NCBI GenBank assembly: GCA_026315105.1
Contig: CM048744.1
Coordinates: 344,809,668-344,873,667, forward strand
DNA: 64,000 bases
Source: Locusta migratoria
Lineage: Eukaryota; Arthropoda; Insecta; Orthoptera; Acrididae
Direction of reading: 5' to 3'
Within the stretch, counting starts at the first letter, position 1, and each line of letters starts with the position of its first letter. This document shows positions 12,200 through 23,162 of the stretch, piece after piece. The notes below the pieces were generated by a model. That model was not told the DNA's origin. It was given only the letters and a program-made list of their open reading frames with translations, and searched no databases. Both the position numbers and the translations under genes were made by a program.

Positions 12200-12358
12200 G
12201 GAAGGTAGGAGAAGGAATCTGGAGGTGGTAAAGCTGTGTGTATAGCTTATGAGTCATGTTGGGTTTAGTCAATCAGCAGGGCACTTGCCTGTAGAAAGGA
12301 AAGGACCAAAGCTTGAGTTTCAGATCAGCACACAGTTTTAATCTGTCAAGAAGTTTCA
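12200..12358 (+). repeat. Diverged copy of the palindromic tRNA-headed element
   Basis: Shares the ordered blocks 'atgagtcatgttggg', 'gggcacttgcctgtagaaagg', 'aaagcttgagtttcag' and 'cacagttttaatctgtcaag' with the plus half of 7183-7845, but is much more diverged. Confidence 0.55.
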
Positions 12359-13554
12359 AAGAAAAGGAAACATAAGCAGTTATAAAGGTGATGTCATCAT
12401 CATATGATTGTCATAAAGATTTTGAGGAATATATTCATTGAGCAGACATGCGACCCTTCAGAAGCAATAAATTAGCTATATGAATGACACATGTGTGTGG
12501 AGTTCTTTCATATATTTAGTTTAATGACTAGTTTACAGTCAATAATATATCACAGATACTTATATGATATGTATTTGGTGATACAGGTTGTATGTTTTTT
12601 CAATGCAAGGTGTTCTGTGCATGGTGTTACATGTTTCCTTGCATTCTAGGAACTATTAACACAGATAGTAGTAATGATCTTACTTCACTAGTTGGGACAA
12701 CACAAGTATTTGGTACTATACACATGAAAGAGAGACAAAATGGAATGAAAAGTTTCTCCTTGTGTCGATTAATAAATGACAGTAAATGGCACAGACTTAA
12801 TTTGAGGTGGCCAAACAGTCTGTTTACACTGAAAGACACTAGAAAAAACTGAAACTTATACCTACAAACAACCCACTGTGTGTAAATAATTTAAAAGTGG
12901 CCTGTCTCGCAGACAGGACTGTGTGGGTTGTTGCTGTGGTGGACTGATCAATGTGACGGTGTATAAACATTGCTGTTGATATTGAACATTCAAGATATGC
13001 TTATGTGAATGAAAACAATGTAATTTTATGTAGAAAAAATACATAACAATATCTGACAATGTGAAAGAGAATGACATGGCTATATGTAAGGAATGACAGG
13101 TGATGGTCCACTCCTTGACAGACAGGTACTGAATCAAAGATCGTGGCAGCAGCGTCGGCTACGAGCTGGGAGCAGCCTGCATCAGCAGCTGCAGCAGTGA
13201 GCCTAACAAGCTGCCCTCCTCTGGCCTCGCTGCCGGACGCTTGTCGGTTCCACCATTGGTCGATGGCGGTGTGCTTGCTGCCACGTACTCGCTGCAGCGT
13301 CCATTCGCCACAAAAACGTATTCTGTTCAACATACAGAGACACTTGTCAGAACAACATGCAAGTGTAAATATGCACATTAACTGATGCATTTATTCCATT
13401 GGAAAGAGAGCAAGTCAGTAAGTGCGGTAAATTTCTAGGAAATAATGAGAATATTTGTCAGGTGTCATGATTGTTGGATGGTATCATCTACCCTCAGTAA
13501 CTGATTATATGAAAATTAATAATTCCTCATCTTCTGTGTTCTTATTATAATGAT
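12359..13554. other. No confirmed gene; one weak exon-like frame
   Basis: At 12652 a good acceptor-like sequence (tgtttccttgcattctag) precedes an open plus-strand frame of about 66 codons (GTINTDSSND... to the stop at 12850). No domain is recognised. A GC-rich patch at 13140-13340 is open on both strands, which usually means composition rather than coding. Confidence 0.25.
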
Positions 13555-14617
13555 ACATCTACATCTACATGGGATACTCTGCAAATCACATTTAAGTGCC
13601 TGGCAGAGGGTTCATCGAACCACCGTTATGCTATTTTATCTCCCATTCTATTCTCGAATAGTGCGCGGGAAGAATGAACACCTGAATCTCTCCGTTTGTG
13701 CTCTGATTTTTCGTATTTTATTCTGATGATCATTTCTACGTAAGTGGACGTCAACAATATATTTTCGCATTCGGAGGAGAATGTTGGCGAATGTAGTTTC
13801 GTAAGTGGCCCACGCCGCAGCGATAAGCGCCGTTGTTGTAATGATTCCCATCCCAGATCCTGTATCACTTCCGTAACGCTGTCTCCCCTGTATCGTGACA
13901 ATACGAAACGAGCTGCCCTTCTTTGAACTCTTTCGGTGTTCTCCGTCAAACCCACCTGATAATGATCGCACACTGGGCAGCAATACTCCATAAAAGGACG
14001 GGCAAGCGTAGTGTATGCAGTTTCTTTAGTAGTTCTGTTGCATCTTTTAAGGGTTCTGCCAATAAAACGCACGACATTATCTACGTGTTCTTTCCACTTT
14101 AAGTCAGAAGTAATTCCTAAGTATTTTGTGGAGTTTACGGCCTTCACATTTGATAGATTTATCAATTAAAGTTTAACGGATTTCTTTTCGTACTCATGTG
14201 GACGACTTCACACTTCTCATTATTTAGAGTCAATTGCCAATTTTTACACCATACTGATATCTTATTCAAATCGTTCTGCAGTTGGTTTTGATCTTCAGAT
14301 GATTTTACTAGACTGTAAATGACGGCGTCATCTGCAAACAACCTAAGAGAGCTACTTAGATTTTCCCCTCAATCGTTTATGTAAATAAGGAACAGCAGAG
14401 GACCAATAACACTACCCTGCGGAACGCCCGATATCACCTCTGTTTTAGTCGATGCCTTACCATCGATTACTACGAACTATGTCCTCTCTGAGAGGAAATC
14501 CCCTATCCAGTCGCAAATTTGGGGCGATATACCGTAACCACGCAATTTGATTAAAAGCCGTTAGTGAGGTACGGTGTCAAAAGCCTTTAGGAAATCAAGG
14601 AATATGGAATCAATTTG
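13555..14617 (-). pseudogene. LINE fragment, CR1/jockey-like reverse transcriptase C-terminal half
   Basis: Reading the minus strand from 14617, FLKAFDTVPH (RT motif A region), GVPQGSVIGPLLFLIYINDL, LFADDAVIY (catalytic ADD) and WQLTLNNEKCEV occur in order with stops and frameshifts. An open frame at 13626-14165 follows, with STKYLGITSDLKWKEHVDNV, AYTTLARPFMEYC and RVQRRAARFV. The 3' end at 13555 is a short (GATGTA)n-type tail, read as 'acatctacatctacat' on the plus strand. The element is 5'-truncated, as is usual for LINE insertions. The 300 bp beyond (14618-14930) shows nothing recognisable. Confidence 0.85.
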
Positions 14618-14978
14618 GCGATTACAGCGCCATCTGTTGGCAGCTTTTGTAACTATTATTTCAAACTGCTGTATAAACTTCTTACAGCTTTCACGATAAA
14701 CATACCGTTTACTGCATTCCTCTATCGATCTTTGTTTCTGAGATATTTAATTTTGAAATCAGGGAGTCCTTTTCTGCCACAAGATCTTGCATGAGTTTGT
14801 AGTTCAGGGCTAATACGCTAGGAGCGCTTCGGTAGAATATTATCCATCTTGTTCACTTTCGTTCATCGTTTAAAAAGGGCTTTAGACTTTGCTCGTCATT
14901 TATTAGGCTGTCAAGCAGTCGTGTTGTATATATACAGGGTGTTTCACTAAGTATGTTTGCCTCTGTAACTTATAAAAT

Positions 14979-15580
14979 AATAGGTGACGGGAAATTTTAA
15001 TGCGGTAGGTCAACACAAGAAATGTTACACCTTCTGCGGAGCTATGAACATAGTTTATTGTATCATTTTCCAAAGAGTTACATCACAAAGATATATTTTT
15101 TTTAAATGGAACAATAGTTTTTTCTATCTTGTATTGGATTCGTTTAAACCAGCTGCGTCCAATTCAATTTAAACTACATTCCTATCACTGTTATTTTGGG
15201 AGCTACAACCCTTCAAAGTTCCGGGGGCGGTGGCTGCGATAGCGTAGCTAACTGGCCAAGTGGCTAGCCCCTGGGGCACGGCCCACTGTCTCATGACCAC
15301 CAGCCAGGCAGCTACGCTGTCGTAGCCTCCTCCCCTAAACTTTGATGCGTTGTAGCTCCCAAACTAACAGTGATAGGAATGTAGTTTAAATTGATTTGAA
15401 CGCAGCTGGTTTCAACGAATCCAATACACGATAGAAAAAACTGTTGTTCCATTTAAAAAATTATATCTTTGTGGTGTAACTTTTTGGAAAATGATACAAT
15501 AAACTATGTCCATAGCTCCGCAGAAAGTGTAACATTTCTTGTGTTGACCTACCGCATTAAAATTTCCCGTCACCTATTAA
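14979..15580. mobile_element. 602-bp foldback (palindromic MITE-like) element
   Basis: Arms of about 265 bp, 14979-15248 and 15311-15580, are near-perfect reverse complements: AATAGGTGACGGGAAATTTT begins the left arm and its complement ends the right arm. A ~60 bp loop separates them. On the left only, a 'tacagggtgtttca' end and about 45 bp precede the arm, so the right outer end appears truncated. No coding capacity. Confidence 0.9.
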
Positions 15581-15638
15581 ACCTGCTCATACGTTATGTT
15601 TGACTTTGTTTAGCTCCGGCAATGAATGAGGTACTTAC

Positions 15639-15824
15639 TGTCGTTGCGGCAGCGGTTGGAGCAGGCGAGCTCACAGTGGGACCCGAAGGTGCGGTAGCGG
15701 TACTTGCCGGAGCCCCGCTCCTGCCGTCGGGCACACAGCTCATGGTTGGACGGTTCAGGCAGGCACTCGCAGTTGGAGCACAGCTGCGCCTGGCACAGCT
15801 CTGCCACTGCCAGCACCACCAAGC
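15639..15824 (-). CDS. Exon 2 of a secreted Kazal-like cysteine-rich peptide
   Basis: The exon is bounded on the minus strand by an acceptor (tttttggtcgttgcag) and a perfect donor GTAAGT (15633-15638). It begins in phase 1 and ends in phase 1 (186 nt). It encodes the end of a signal peptide (LVVLAVAELCQA), then a mature part with seven cysteines: LCSNCEC, ELC, and the block YRTFGSHCELACSNRC. The last block has the C-x3-C spacing and TF/TY-x-x-C flavour of Kazal-type protease inhibitors. Joined to 23908-23941 it gives a continuous reading frame. Because the cysteine count is odd, a further 3' exon probably supplies at least one more; it was not found. Read through the donor, the frame stops after HCRS. 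The Kazal assignment is from pattern only. Confidence 0.65.
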
Positions 15825-16166
15825 CTGCAACGACCAAAAACATATTCAGCTCACAGGCCACACTGTCAGGGACCAAACCCAATACCTGTAGCACAGAACA
15901 GAGAGTATACAGCTAAGGTAAAGCAGAGGGTGGCTCAAGCGTTGCGCTCAATGCCATACTGAAACAGGGCACTTTCTAGATTGGTTAACACACTTATTTT
16001 TCTGGACTCGATCCTTGGTATTTAATCCTGCACTGCAAATCAACTCTTATGATTCATTTACGATTCTTTCCAGTCTGAGAGCTGCACTGAATGGCTGCGT
16101 GTTCTAAGCGGTCATGCTATGGCCTGGGGAATCATTCCTGCCAGAGGTTCGAGTGGTCCTTCGGAC

Positions 16167-16175
16167 ATGTGTGTA

Positions 16176-16248
<73 letters not shown>
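16167..16248 (+). repeat. (GT)n microsatellite
   Basis: About 80 bp of GT repeats with a few TATG/TTTG interruptions, beginning exactly in the GT-rich linker of the SINE B. Open frames over it on both strands are artefacts. Confidence 0.95.
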
Positions 16249-16440
16249 TCAAGTGTCTGTAAATCTATCGAGCCAAACTGCATGGTCATCAGTCTGTAGC
16301 TTACAAACTACTTAAACCTAGGTAAACTAACTTTAAGAGCAACACACACACCCATGCCCCAGGGAGGACTCGAACTTCCGACGGCGAGCAACCGCGCACT
16401 CCGCAGCGAGACGCTTCAGACCGCTCGGCTACTCCACTGC

Positions 16441-16443
<3 letters not shown>
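16249..16443 (-). mobile_element. SINE family B, full length
   Basis: Minus-strand copy from the tail (tgtctgtaaatctatcg) to the tRNA head ending 'ctcggctactccactgcgg'. It sits between the GT and CT microsatellites inside an older plus-strand SINE B. Confidence 0.85.
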
Positions 16444-16520
<77 letters not shown>

Positions 16521-16530
16521 CTGTGTGTAT
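16443..16530 (+). repeat. (CT)n then (GT)n microsatellite
   Basis: About 65 bp of CT repeats directly follow the head of the minus SINE B, then a short GT tract. Confidence 0.95.
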
Positions 16531-16942
16531 TGTAATTAAGTTAGTTTAGGAAGTTTGTAAGTTCAAGGACTGATGACCATAGCAGTTTGCTCCAACAGAT
16601 TTACAAACATTGGAAGATTTTCTAGTCTGAGTTGGCACAATTGTTACAGAATGCTAAAACATTACACATCTTACTGATAGATGTCAGACCATTAGAAAAT
16701 TGTATTATTGTATGATATATTATGTCATTAGGATTGAGTTACGTGAAAACGAAACTACAGGCCGAATTTCGCTACAAACCCAGTTAAAATGGACACAGAT
16801 AGGGGCAGAAAGGATGAACAGTGGGGTAAGAAGGAGCTGAACGAATGTGAAAATGGAATAAATACATACGTTGGGTATTGTGGCTAGTTATTAATATGAA
16901 TATGGATGATCCTTCTTATAATAAAAACATGGTTCTCCAAGT

Positions 16943-17144
16943 TCAAAAAATGTTCAAATGTTTGTTAAGCTTATGGGACTTAACTACGGGGTCATCAGTC
17001 CCTAAACTTACAAACTACTTATGAACTACTTACGAACTAGGACGGCACAAATATCCATGCCCGAGGGGGATTCGAACCCCCGACCGTAGTGGCCGTGCTG
17101 ACCGTGACTGGAGCGCCTCAGTCACCTCGGCCACCGCGGCCGGC
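16943..17144 (-). mobile_element. SINE family A, full length
   Basis: Complete minus-strand copy with an exact 12-bp TSD, GGTTCTCCAAGT (16931-16942 and 17145-17156). Confidence 0.93.
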
Positions 17145-17565
17145 GGTTCTCCAAGTGGTGTTTACAAACTTAGGACTTTCGTCTGCAACAATCACTTCTT
17201 TTACCTCTGTTACTGTTTTTTTATGCGAACAGTAGCCTAGGTACCCGAGCGAATTAGCACGCCCATCCATTCAGTACGCCGATGGTTTGGAACTTGTTGT
17301 ATACCATACGTAAACAGGGCTGTACGGCTGACTGGAGTACGGACGGTCACCGAACCGTCTCTTTTTTTTAAATGTTGTGGTTCTTAGCATAGTCAGAAAT
17401 AGCAGCTAGGTTGGAAGAACAATTACGTTGTGAGCTACATTAAAAATGCTATTCCTATTTCCCCATTGTGGTGTGTTATTCCACCTTTCTTTACATGTTT
17501 TAAGGTCTTAAAAAGAACATGTCTTCTAAAGAGCCTATTTGCCCCCCCACCCCCAATTGAGGTCA

Positions 17566-17566
<1 letters not shown>

Positions 17567-17611
<45 letters not shown>
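17567..17611 (+). repeat. (TTA)n microsatellite
   Basis: About 15 TTA/ATT units. The poly-Asn and poly-Leu frames that cross it are artefacts. Confidence 0.95.
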
Positions 17612-17613
<2 letters not shown>

Positions 17614-17872
17614 ATTTTTTTCGTGTTGTTAGTGACGTCAAAAATTGGTCATTTCTTGCGGCTTGTATTTCATCCATACTGGTAATTTAAACGGTCCGTC
17701 TGCGCAGATCGCCCCATATGCTAATTCCCATCTATACCACACAACAAACCTTCACCAAGACCAAATAAGTGTTATGAAAATTTCTACACCAACAAAATCT
17801 CAACTGCAATTCTTACTCGAACATCATGTAGAAGCTTATGGTAAGTGATCTCCGCTTTGGTGACTATGAGCA

Positions 17873-18076
17873 TTGCCGGCGACGGTGGCCGAGGGGACTG
17901 CGGCGCTCCAATCACGAACTGCAGGGCCACTACGGTCGGGGGTTCGAATCCCCCCTCGGGCATGGATATTTGTGCCGTCATAAGGATTAGCTAGTTCATA
18001 AGTAGTTTGTACGTTTAGGGACTGATGACCCCATAGTTAAGTCCCATAAGATATACAAACATTTGAACATTTGATA
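17873..18076 (+). mobile_element. SINE family A, full length
   Basis: Plus-strand copy with A-box TGGCCGAGGGG and B-box GGTTCGAATCC. An exact 12-bp TSD TGACTATGAGCA flanks it at 17861-17872 and 18077-18088. Confidence 0.93.
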
Positions 18077-18194
18077 TGACTATGAGCAGATCACGATGGC
18101 AAACGCGGAGAAACTTAAAGCAAGTGAGTAGTTTTTGCGTCAATAAATACGAATGTTCGCGTGTTTCGGAATTTTGCTATCTTCGAAGTAAGAG

Positions 18195-18922
18195 TACAAG
18201 GTGCGTCTGGAAAGTTCGGTGAATGGTCCCATATTTTACAAACCGCGCTGGCGAGGATGAGGTGTCTATGCATACACATTGAGGGACATGTCAACAAGCG
18301 CCCCCTATCGTGCAAAGGACTGCAGTGAGGTGATGGTACACGTTGCGATCCCGCTAACAGGGTCAGTATGAGAACTCGTGACGTTGAAGTAACGCGTTAA
18401 CATCAAGTTTTGTTTAAAATTAGGCAAAACGGCAACTGAGACCTATGGGATGTTAGTGCAAGCGTATGGCGGTGAAGCAGCCAGTAAAAAGAGTGAAGTG
18501 TTGCCGAAACCAACAACGAGTGACCTCAGTGCTTCGAGTAATACCACAAGAAGAGTTTGCTGACAGTTTCCAACAGCTGTATACCAGGAAAAAAGTTCAA
18601 ATGTTTGTAAATCTATGGGACTTAACTGCTTCGTTATTAGTCCCTAGCTTACAAACTACTTAAACTAAGTTAAACTAACCTAAGGACAACACAAACACGC
18701 ATGCCCAAGTGGGCGGACTCGAACTCCCGACGACGAAAGACCGCGCGCACCGCAGCAAAGCGCCTCAGTGCGCACGGATATTCCGCTGCAGCGAACAACC
18801 GATGTCAGAAGTGTTTTGTAGACAATGGCGATTTCTTTGAAGGCCTGTAAAGGTACTTTGTTTGTAATTCTTGTTTTCTATATTTTGAGACCAGTCACCG
18901 AACTTTTCAGACGCATTTTGCA
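18195..18922 (+). mobile_element. Internally deleted mariner relic
   Basis: The inverted ends share 'aaggtgcgtctggaaagttc' (left, about 18198) and its diverged complement (18889-18922). The plus strand reads FCLKLGKTATETYGMLVQAYGGEA, the mariner transposase N-terminus as I remember it. Just before the right end it reads CFVDNGDFFEGL, resembling the C-terminus. The catalytic middle is deleted and a SINE B (18594-18793) sits inside. Confidence 0.75.
18594..18793 (-). mobile_element. SINE family B inserted in the mariner relic
   Basis: Minus-strand copy from 'aagttcaaatgtttgtaaat' to a tRNA-like head ending 'cggatattccgctgcag'. The TSD was not resolved by eye. Confidence 0.8.
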
Positions 18923-19094
18923 TCTTTGACAGCACAGTACTAAAGGCTTGAAGGACATAAACGCAGCCATCGACAAATATGAACGCAGGAGTGAAGAATG
19001 TTGTCTGATGGAACAGAAGCACGTAGGCTTCTTATACGTCCGCATTCCAACTTCATTTCCCTGCAGGAGTATCGCATCGAGGTCCTGCAACAAG

Positions 19095-19466
19095 GTCTAA
19101 AATTGTTGCAGAATGTCACAGGGTTCTGGTGGAGCTAGGGGAAAGCAATAGAGTAAACCTATTGTGCGTCCCTGGCCACTCGGGGATCAGTGGCAACGAA
19201 CATGCCGACAGATTAGCCAGGATGGGGACAGAGACTCCATTTATTGGACCGGAATCTGTCCTGACAATCACCAAGGCAATGATCAAATTGGAGCTACGTA
19301 ACTGGCTCAGAAGACGGCACGTAGAATATTGGACCAAAGTCTACCAACAAAAACATGGCAAGGTAATGATGCCAAAGCCATGTTTTAAAAGAAGCTCTGC
19401 AATCCTGGGCCTGAACAGGAGAGAGATTAGACTCATGGTTGGATTGCTGACAGGCCATGGGAATTT

Positions 19467-19515
<49 letters not shown>

Positions 19516-19831
19516 ACATACAATGGGAATAACAGAAGAGGACCATAAATGTAGGATCTGTGATGACGGTGATGAAACTGCATCACATCTAATCTTCGAA
19601 TGCATTGCATTGGAGAGTAAAAGGCACAGAACATTTGGGACAACCAGACCCGAAGAAATTGTGTCTAATAAAGAACTGGTAAAGGGACTCCTTGCACTGT
19701 TCAAAAGCATTGGTTGATTTTACTAGATATACAGGGAGCGATACCGCACAATAAACTTAGTTTCGGTGCGGGCAGTGGCGGGTTGGACCAAGACTGTTTT
19801 GGCTTCCCTGAGAAAATCAAATCAAATCAAT
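19095..19831 (+). pseudogene. LINE 3' fragment: RNase H and zinc-knuckle end
   Basis: The frame from 19129 includes LLCVPGHSGISGNEHADRLA, the C-terminal signature of a LINE-encoded RNase H (histidine and aspartate of the HSG..GNE..AD block). After a 46-A run the frame continues one register off as MGITEEDHKCRICDDGDETA and then SHLIFEC, a CCHC-type knuckle. It stops at 19715-19717. The 3' end carries a short (ATCAA)n-like tail at about 19815-19831. It is 5'-truncated and has no RT domain. The I/R1-like group is a guess. Confidence 0.8.
19468..19513 (+). repeat. A46 homopolymer inside a LINE reading frame
   Basis: 46 consecutive A follow a TTC codon (GNF). The downstream frame needs a multiple of three, so 45 or 48 would restore it. 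Confidence 0.95.
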
Positions 19832-20424
19832 CGCATCGACGTGCTGTTCACGTGCCTGTGAAGTGGTTGCCAGTTTATACCAGCTGCGCAATGCCACGCA
19901 GCAGTTGTTGTTCCTGGAAACAGATAGTTTATTGCTTTAGTTGCATGCCTTGCTTTTGCTCGCATTGTTGTTGCTGAATAACCTGTTACAACTGTCGTTA
20001 TTGAGGTAGTGTTCTGAATGAACAATAGATGCATAAGCAGCCTGAGTGAGAAAGCTCGGTTAATGTACCACATCAGGGGAGGAATGAAATTACACAGGAC
20101 TTGGAAAATTGAGTAATTCAGGAAACAGAGAAACTAGTTAGGTCGGTTATACCTGGTATTTGTGTTTCAGTTCAGCTAAGAAACGACAATGAAATTGATT
20201 CACGGATATTTGCGGCTTTCCTGCTCCGGTGAATGAGTCGCTCAAAGGAACTCCTCATTACAAACGATGATTCAGGTAACTGACGTGATGCAATTTGTGA
20301 ACTGATAATTCATTTACAATCTACTTTTTTTTGTAGTGTAGCCATACACTGGCCTCTCACTAATCGTAACCAGAGTTTTTCCGCATTAGTTACAAGATCT
20401 TTAGTTTTAGAAAGCATGCTGGAG

Positions 20425-20640
20425 ATAAAACAGCGATCTTGATGCAATAGTTGTAATTAAACGAATATTTATTTCTATTTCATAACCGGTCGCTGTATTG
20501 CAGCGCATCTTCAGATGGGTACCATCATGATGGCAGGCGATGGCGGTGACACAGCAGGCGTAACAGGCATGAAAGCAGTTCACTAATTTTGAGGATCTGT
20601 CACTCTTCATCATACATTTGAGTCGTGCCACTGGGATTGG
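20425..20640 (-). repeat. Possible retroelement 3' end with an 'accggtcg...cttcagatgg' motif
   Basis: The block 'cataaccggtcgctgtattg' followed by 'cagcgcatcttcagatgggt' resembles a motif I associate with arthropod Penelope-like or SINE 3' ends. No coding sequence is present. Confidence 0.25.
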
Positions 20641-21175
20641 GCTGCAGCCTCAAGGAGCTTATGCAACTTAATAGCTACGTTACTTCGGCGCCTCTCTCTT
20701 TTCAATGACGATATACCATATTAAAAACTACAAGGTTAGTCCAATTACTTTTTCCTACCATTCTTGTTATGCGTTACATTGAATCGATGCATCCACAAGA
20801 GAAAAAATTATAGCTACTAAAATGTTCAAGAAGATAAATTTAGTTCAAAATGACATGACATGCTTTCCAAAAGAAAGAATAAATAAATTCTTGGTTGGAC
20901 TCATTCTTGAGCAAACAACACAGGAGACAGGCTTGTCAAACTCAAATTCACACTGAATTATTAATAGAGGGCTCCTGCAACGTATTAATCCAGAATGCTA
21001 TTCTCACTAGAATAAGTACTATCTGTGGGATAGTATTGTCTTCCACTTCTCGCTTCAATGTGCTCAACTGTTTTCGATTACTTTTACATGTCCTCCCTTC
21101 CCATCTCCACTCCCACCTACTGGTGTGCTAATTGGGCTCTACTCTCACATTATTTCTTTGCATTAGTGGCACAGC

Positions 21176-21880
21176 AATTCGACGCAACTCTCGAAAGTTC
21201 TCGAGAAAATCAACTTTGAAGTTTTGCAAGTAAGCTTAAGTACCGATCATTAAATAAATTGCTGCATCTGTAAGTGTAGCTCAGGTGACAGCGTTCTTAG
21301 CTTACAACCCTAGGGTCGGTGGTTCGAATCCTGTCATGGCGGATTTTTTTTCGTCGTGTTGGAATACTTCCACAATTTTAATATCGAATGGTAAAGTTAA
21401 CGAAAAGTGCACGCATTTTTGTTTATTCGCAATGTTCTAAAATTTATAGAAGGTTGTTAATAAAGATGGTTTCAATCAATAAAACAAAAGTTACAAGTCA
21501 CTATTAGTTGACGACGGTAGTCTTCGATTGTTCAGTTTGTGAAGAGCTACGACACTGTTTTTGCAAAGTCATCTCCATAGCTTCTAATGGCTTTCCAAGC
21601 AGCTAACCCACTGAACCACCATTTTAGGTGACGACAAGGTTTTCATCTCGTACACATACACATAAACAAAAACTGACACAACATGAGGAGTTAGAGATAT
21701 ACATAACTGAATTCGAAAACGAAAACAACATTTTTCATAGTGGTTCTGAGGGCAGAACGCTACCACCTGAGCTACATCGATAGATGCTAAAAGTGTTTCA
21801 ATTATTGGTACTTACGCGTACTTTGCAAAACTTCAAAGTCATTTTTCTCGAGAATTTTTGAAAGTTCCGTCGAATGGCTT
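21176..21880. mobile_element. Inverted-repeat element with tRNA-like heads
   Basis: The left arm (about 21176-21260) contains 'tcgagaaaatcaactttgaa' and 'gttttgcaagtaagc', matched in reverse complement by the right arm (about 21810-21880). Inward of each arm lies a tRNA-like sequence: plus strand at 21270-21343, and minus strand at about 21735-21785 (GTAGCTCAGGTGGTAGCG). A third A-box-like sequence lies on the minus strand near 21610 (GTGGTTCAGTGGGTTAGC). No coding capacity. Confidence 0.65.
21270..21343 (+). other. tRNA-like sequence with A and B boxes
   Basis: TAGCTCAGGTG fits the A-box and GGTTCGAATCC is a perfect B-box; a T-run follows at 21343. The anticodon stem is only four pairs with a 9-nt loop, so this is a SINE head or tRNA pseudogene. 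Confidence 0.6.
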
Positions 21881-22988
21881 GGCTGATTATTATTTAAGTT
21901 CTGAACTTCAGGTACCATAAATATAAAGAAATTCTAAAACCCGATACCCAATTGGTCTTCTTGTATGCCGTAATGATCAATACATGCAACAAGTTTATAC
22001 TCCAAAATTTTGAGGCCTTCACATCGTCAATAAGCTACATTCATCTTATATTTTAGACTTGAAAAGAACACTAAGTTCAGCAATAATATAGCTGCAATTG
22101 CTATTAATTACTCTGCCAAGACAGCTCTTTTGCCTAGTTTCATCCATTGTTGTCTATGCCATAATATAATAGCGTAACTAACCAATGGAAAAAAGCTTTT
22201 GTAATTTAGCAAAGAACAGTATGTATTCTAAGTGGAATTAACGGAAATCATTCATGCAAAAATGTGTTTAAACAACGCAAAATGAGCTCACTATATGTAG
22301 TACCCCTTATGTACTTTTTACTCAAGTATCTCCCTATATACAGCAGCAGTAGCACCTATCATGAGTACAACATCAAAGCATGACCTGCACGCTGAGAGAA
22401 AGAAACTTGAGTCTAGAAGGGTGTACACTACTCCAAGCACAAATGTTTTTAAATCACACTCACTAATCGTTTAAAAAATGTTACCAGTGTAATGCCACAA
22501 ATCAAAAGTAAATTTAAGTACTATATTCTGGAAAAATCGTTTTACTCTTTTCGTGAATTCTTGAAAGTAAAATTCTGAATTATTCGCAGAGTACTCAGTA
22601 ATTAGAATTTACTGCTTTATTGTTTTATGCATTTGTTCACTATAGCAAATTCTAATGTTTGTGGTTAACATATTATGTACTATTCTCGGGAATAGTTATG
22701 ACACATTCCATATCCCTGTAATTGCATTGCATATTGGACCAACATAACACGAAGAAAAAAAAATCGCATTGACGTGTTTTACGGCCCACTTTATGTTTTC
22801 CTGCAGTTTTATGATTCTTGGCAATCATTTTGTACAAAAAATAATAGAAATATATATAATAAAAAATTATGGACGATACGATTAGGACTCTACTATGGTG
22901 ACAATGTGTATGCACTCAACATGCAATATTCTTTCTGATCGTATTTCAACAAACAGCCGAAATTATTTGGTTATTTCAGTTTAGTTTT

Positions 22989-23162
22989 GACAAACATACA
23001 CCTTTTTTGAACTTTTACCTCTTTAAACTATTAAATTAATACCTCTCCGATATTGTCATTATCTTTTTCCATTAAAACAGACAAACATGCACTTTTTGAA
23101 CTTTTACCTCTTTATTATTTTAATATCTCTCCGATATTGTCATTATCTTTTTCCGTTAAAAT
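22989..23162 (+). repeat. Two-copy tandem repeat, ~91 bp period
   Basis: Units at 22989-23079 and 23080-23162 share 'gaacttttacctcttta' and 'ctctccgatattgtcattat'. No function is visible. Confidence 0.85.

Larger units (their letters stand above)
16088..16612 (+). mobile_element. SINE family B (plus), split by microsatellites and a SINE B (minus)
   Basis: The tRNA-like head (16088-16170, 'agaggttcgagtggtcc') and the tail (about 16529-16612, 'gtttgtaagttcaaggactgatgacc') belong to one plus-strand copy. Between them lie a GT microsatellite, a minus-strand SINE B and a CT microsatellite. Confidence 0.65.

Noticed and set aside
13001..13390. 129-codon minus-strand frame with cysteines as exon 3 of the Kazal-like gene
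   Set aside because: No acceptor in the required phase with sensible continuation was found. The patch is GC-rich and open on both strands.
16091..16539. Cys/Val- and Leu/Ser-repeat proteins
   Set aside because: They are translations of GT and CT microsatellites.
17430..17690. Poly-Leu / poly-Asn proteins
   Set aside because: They translate a (TTA)n microsatellite on opposite strands.
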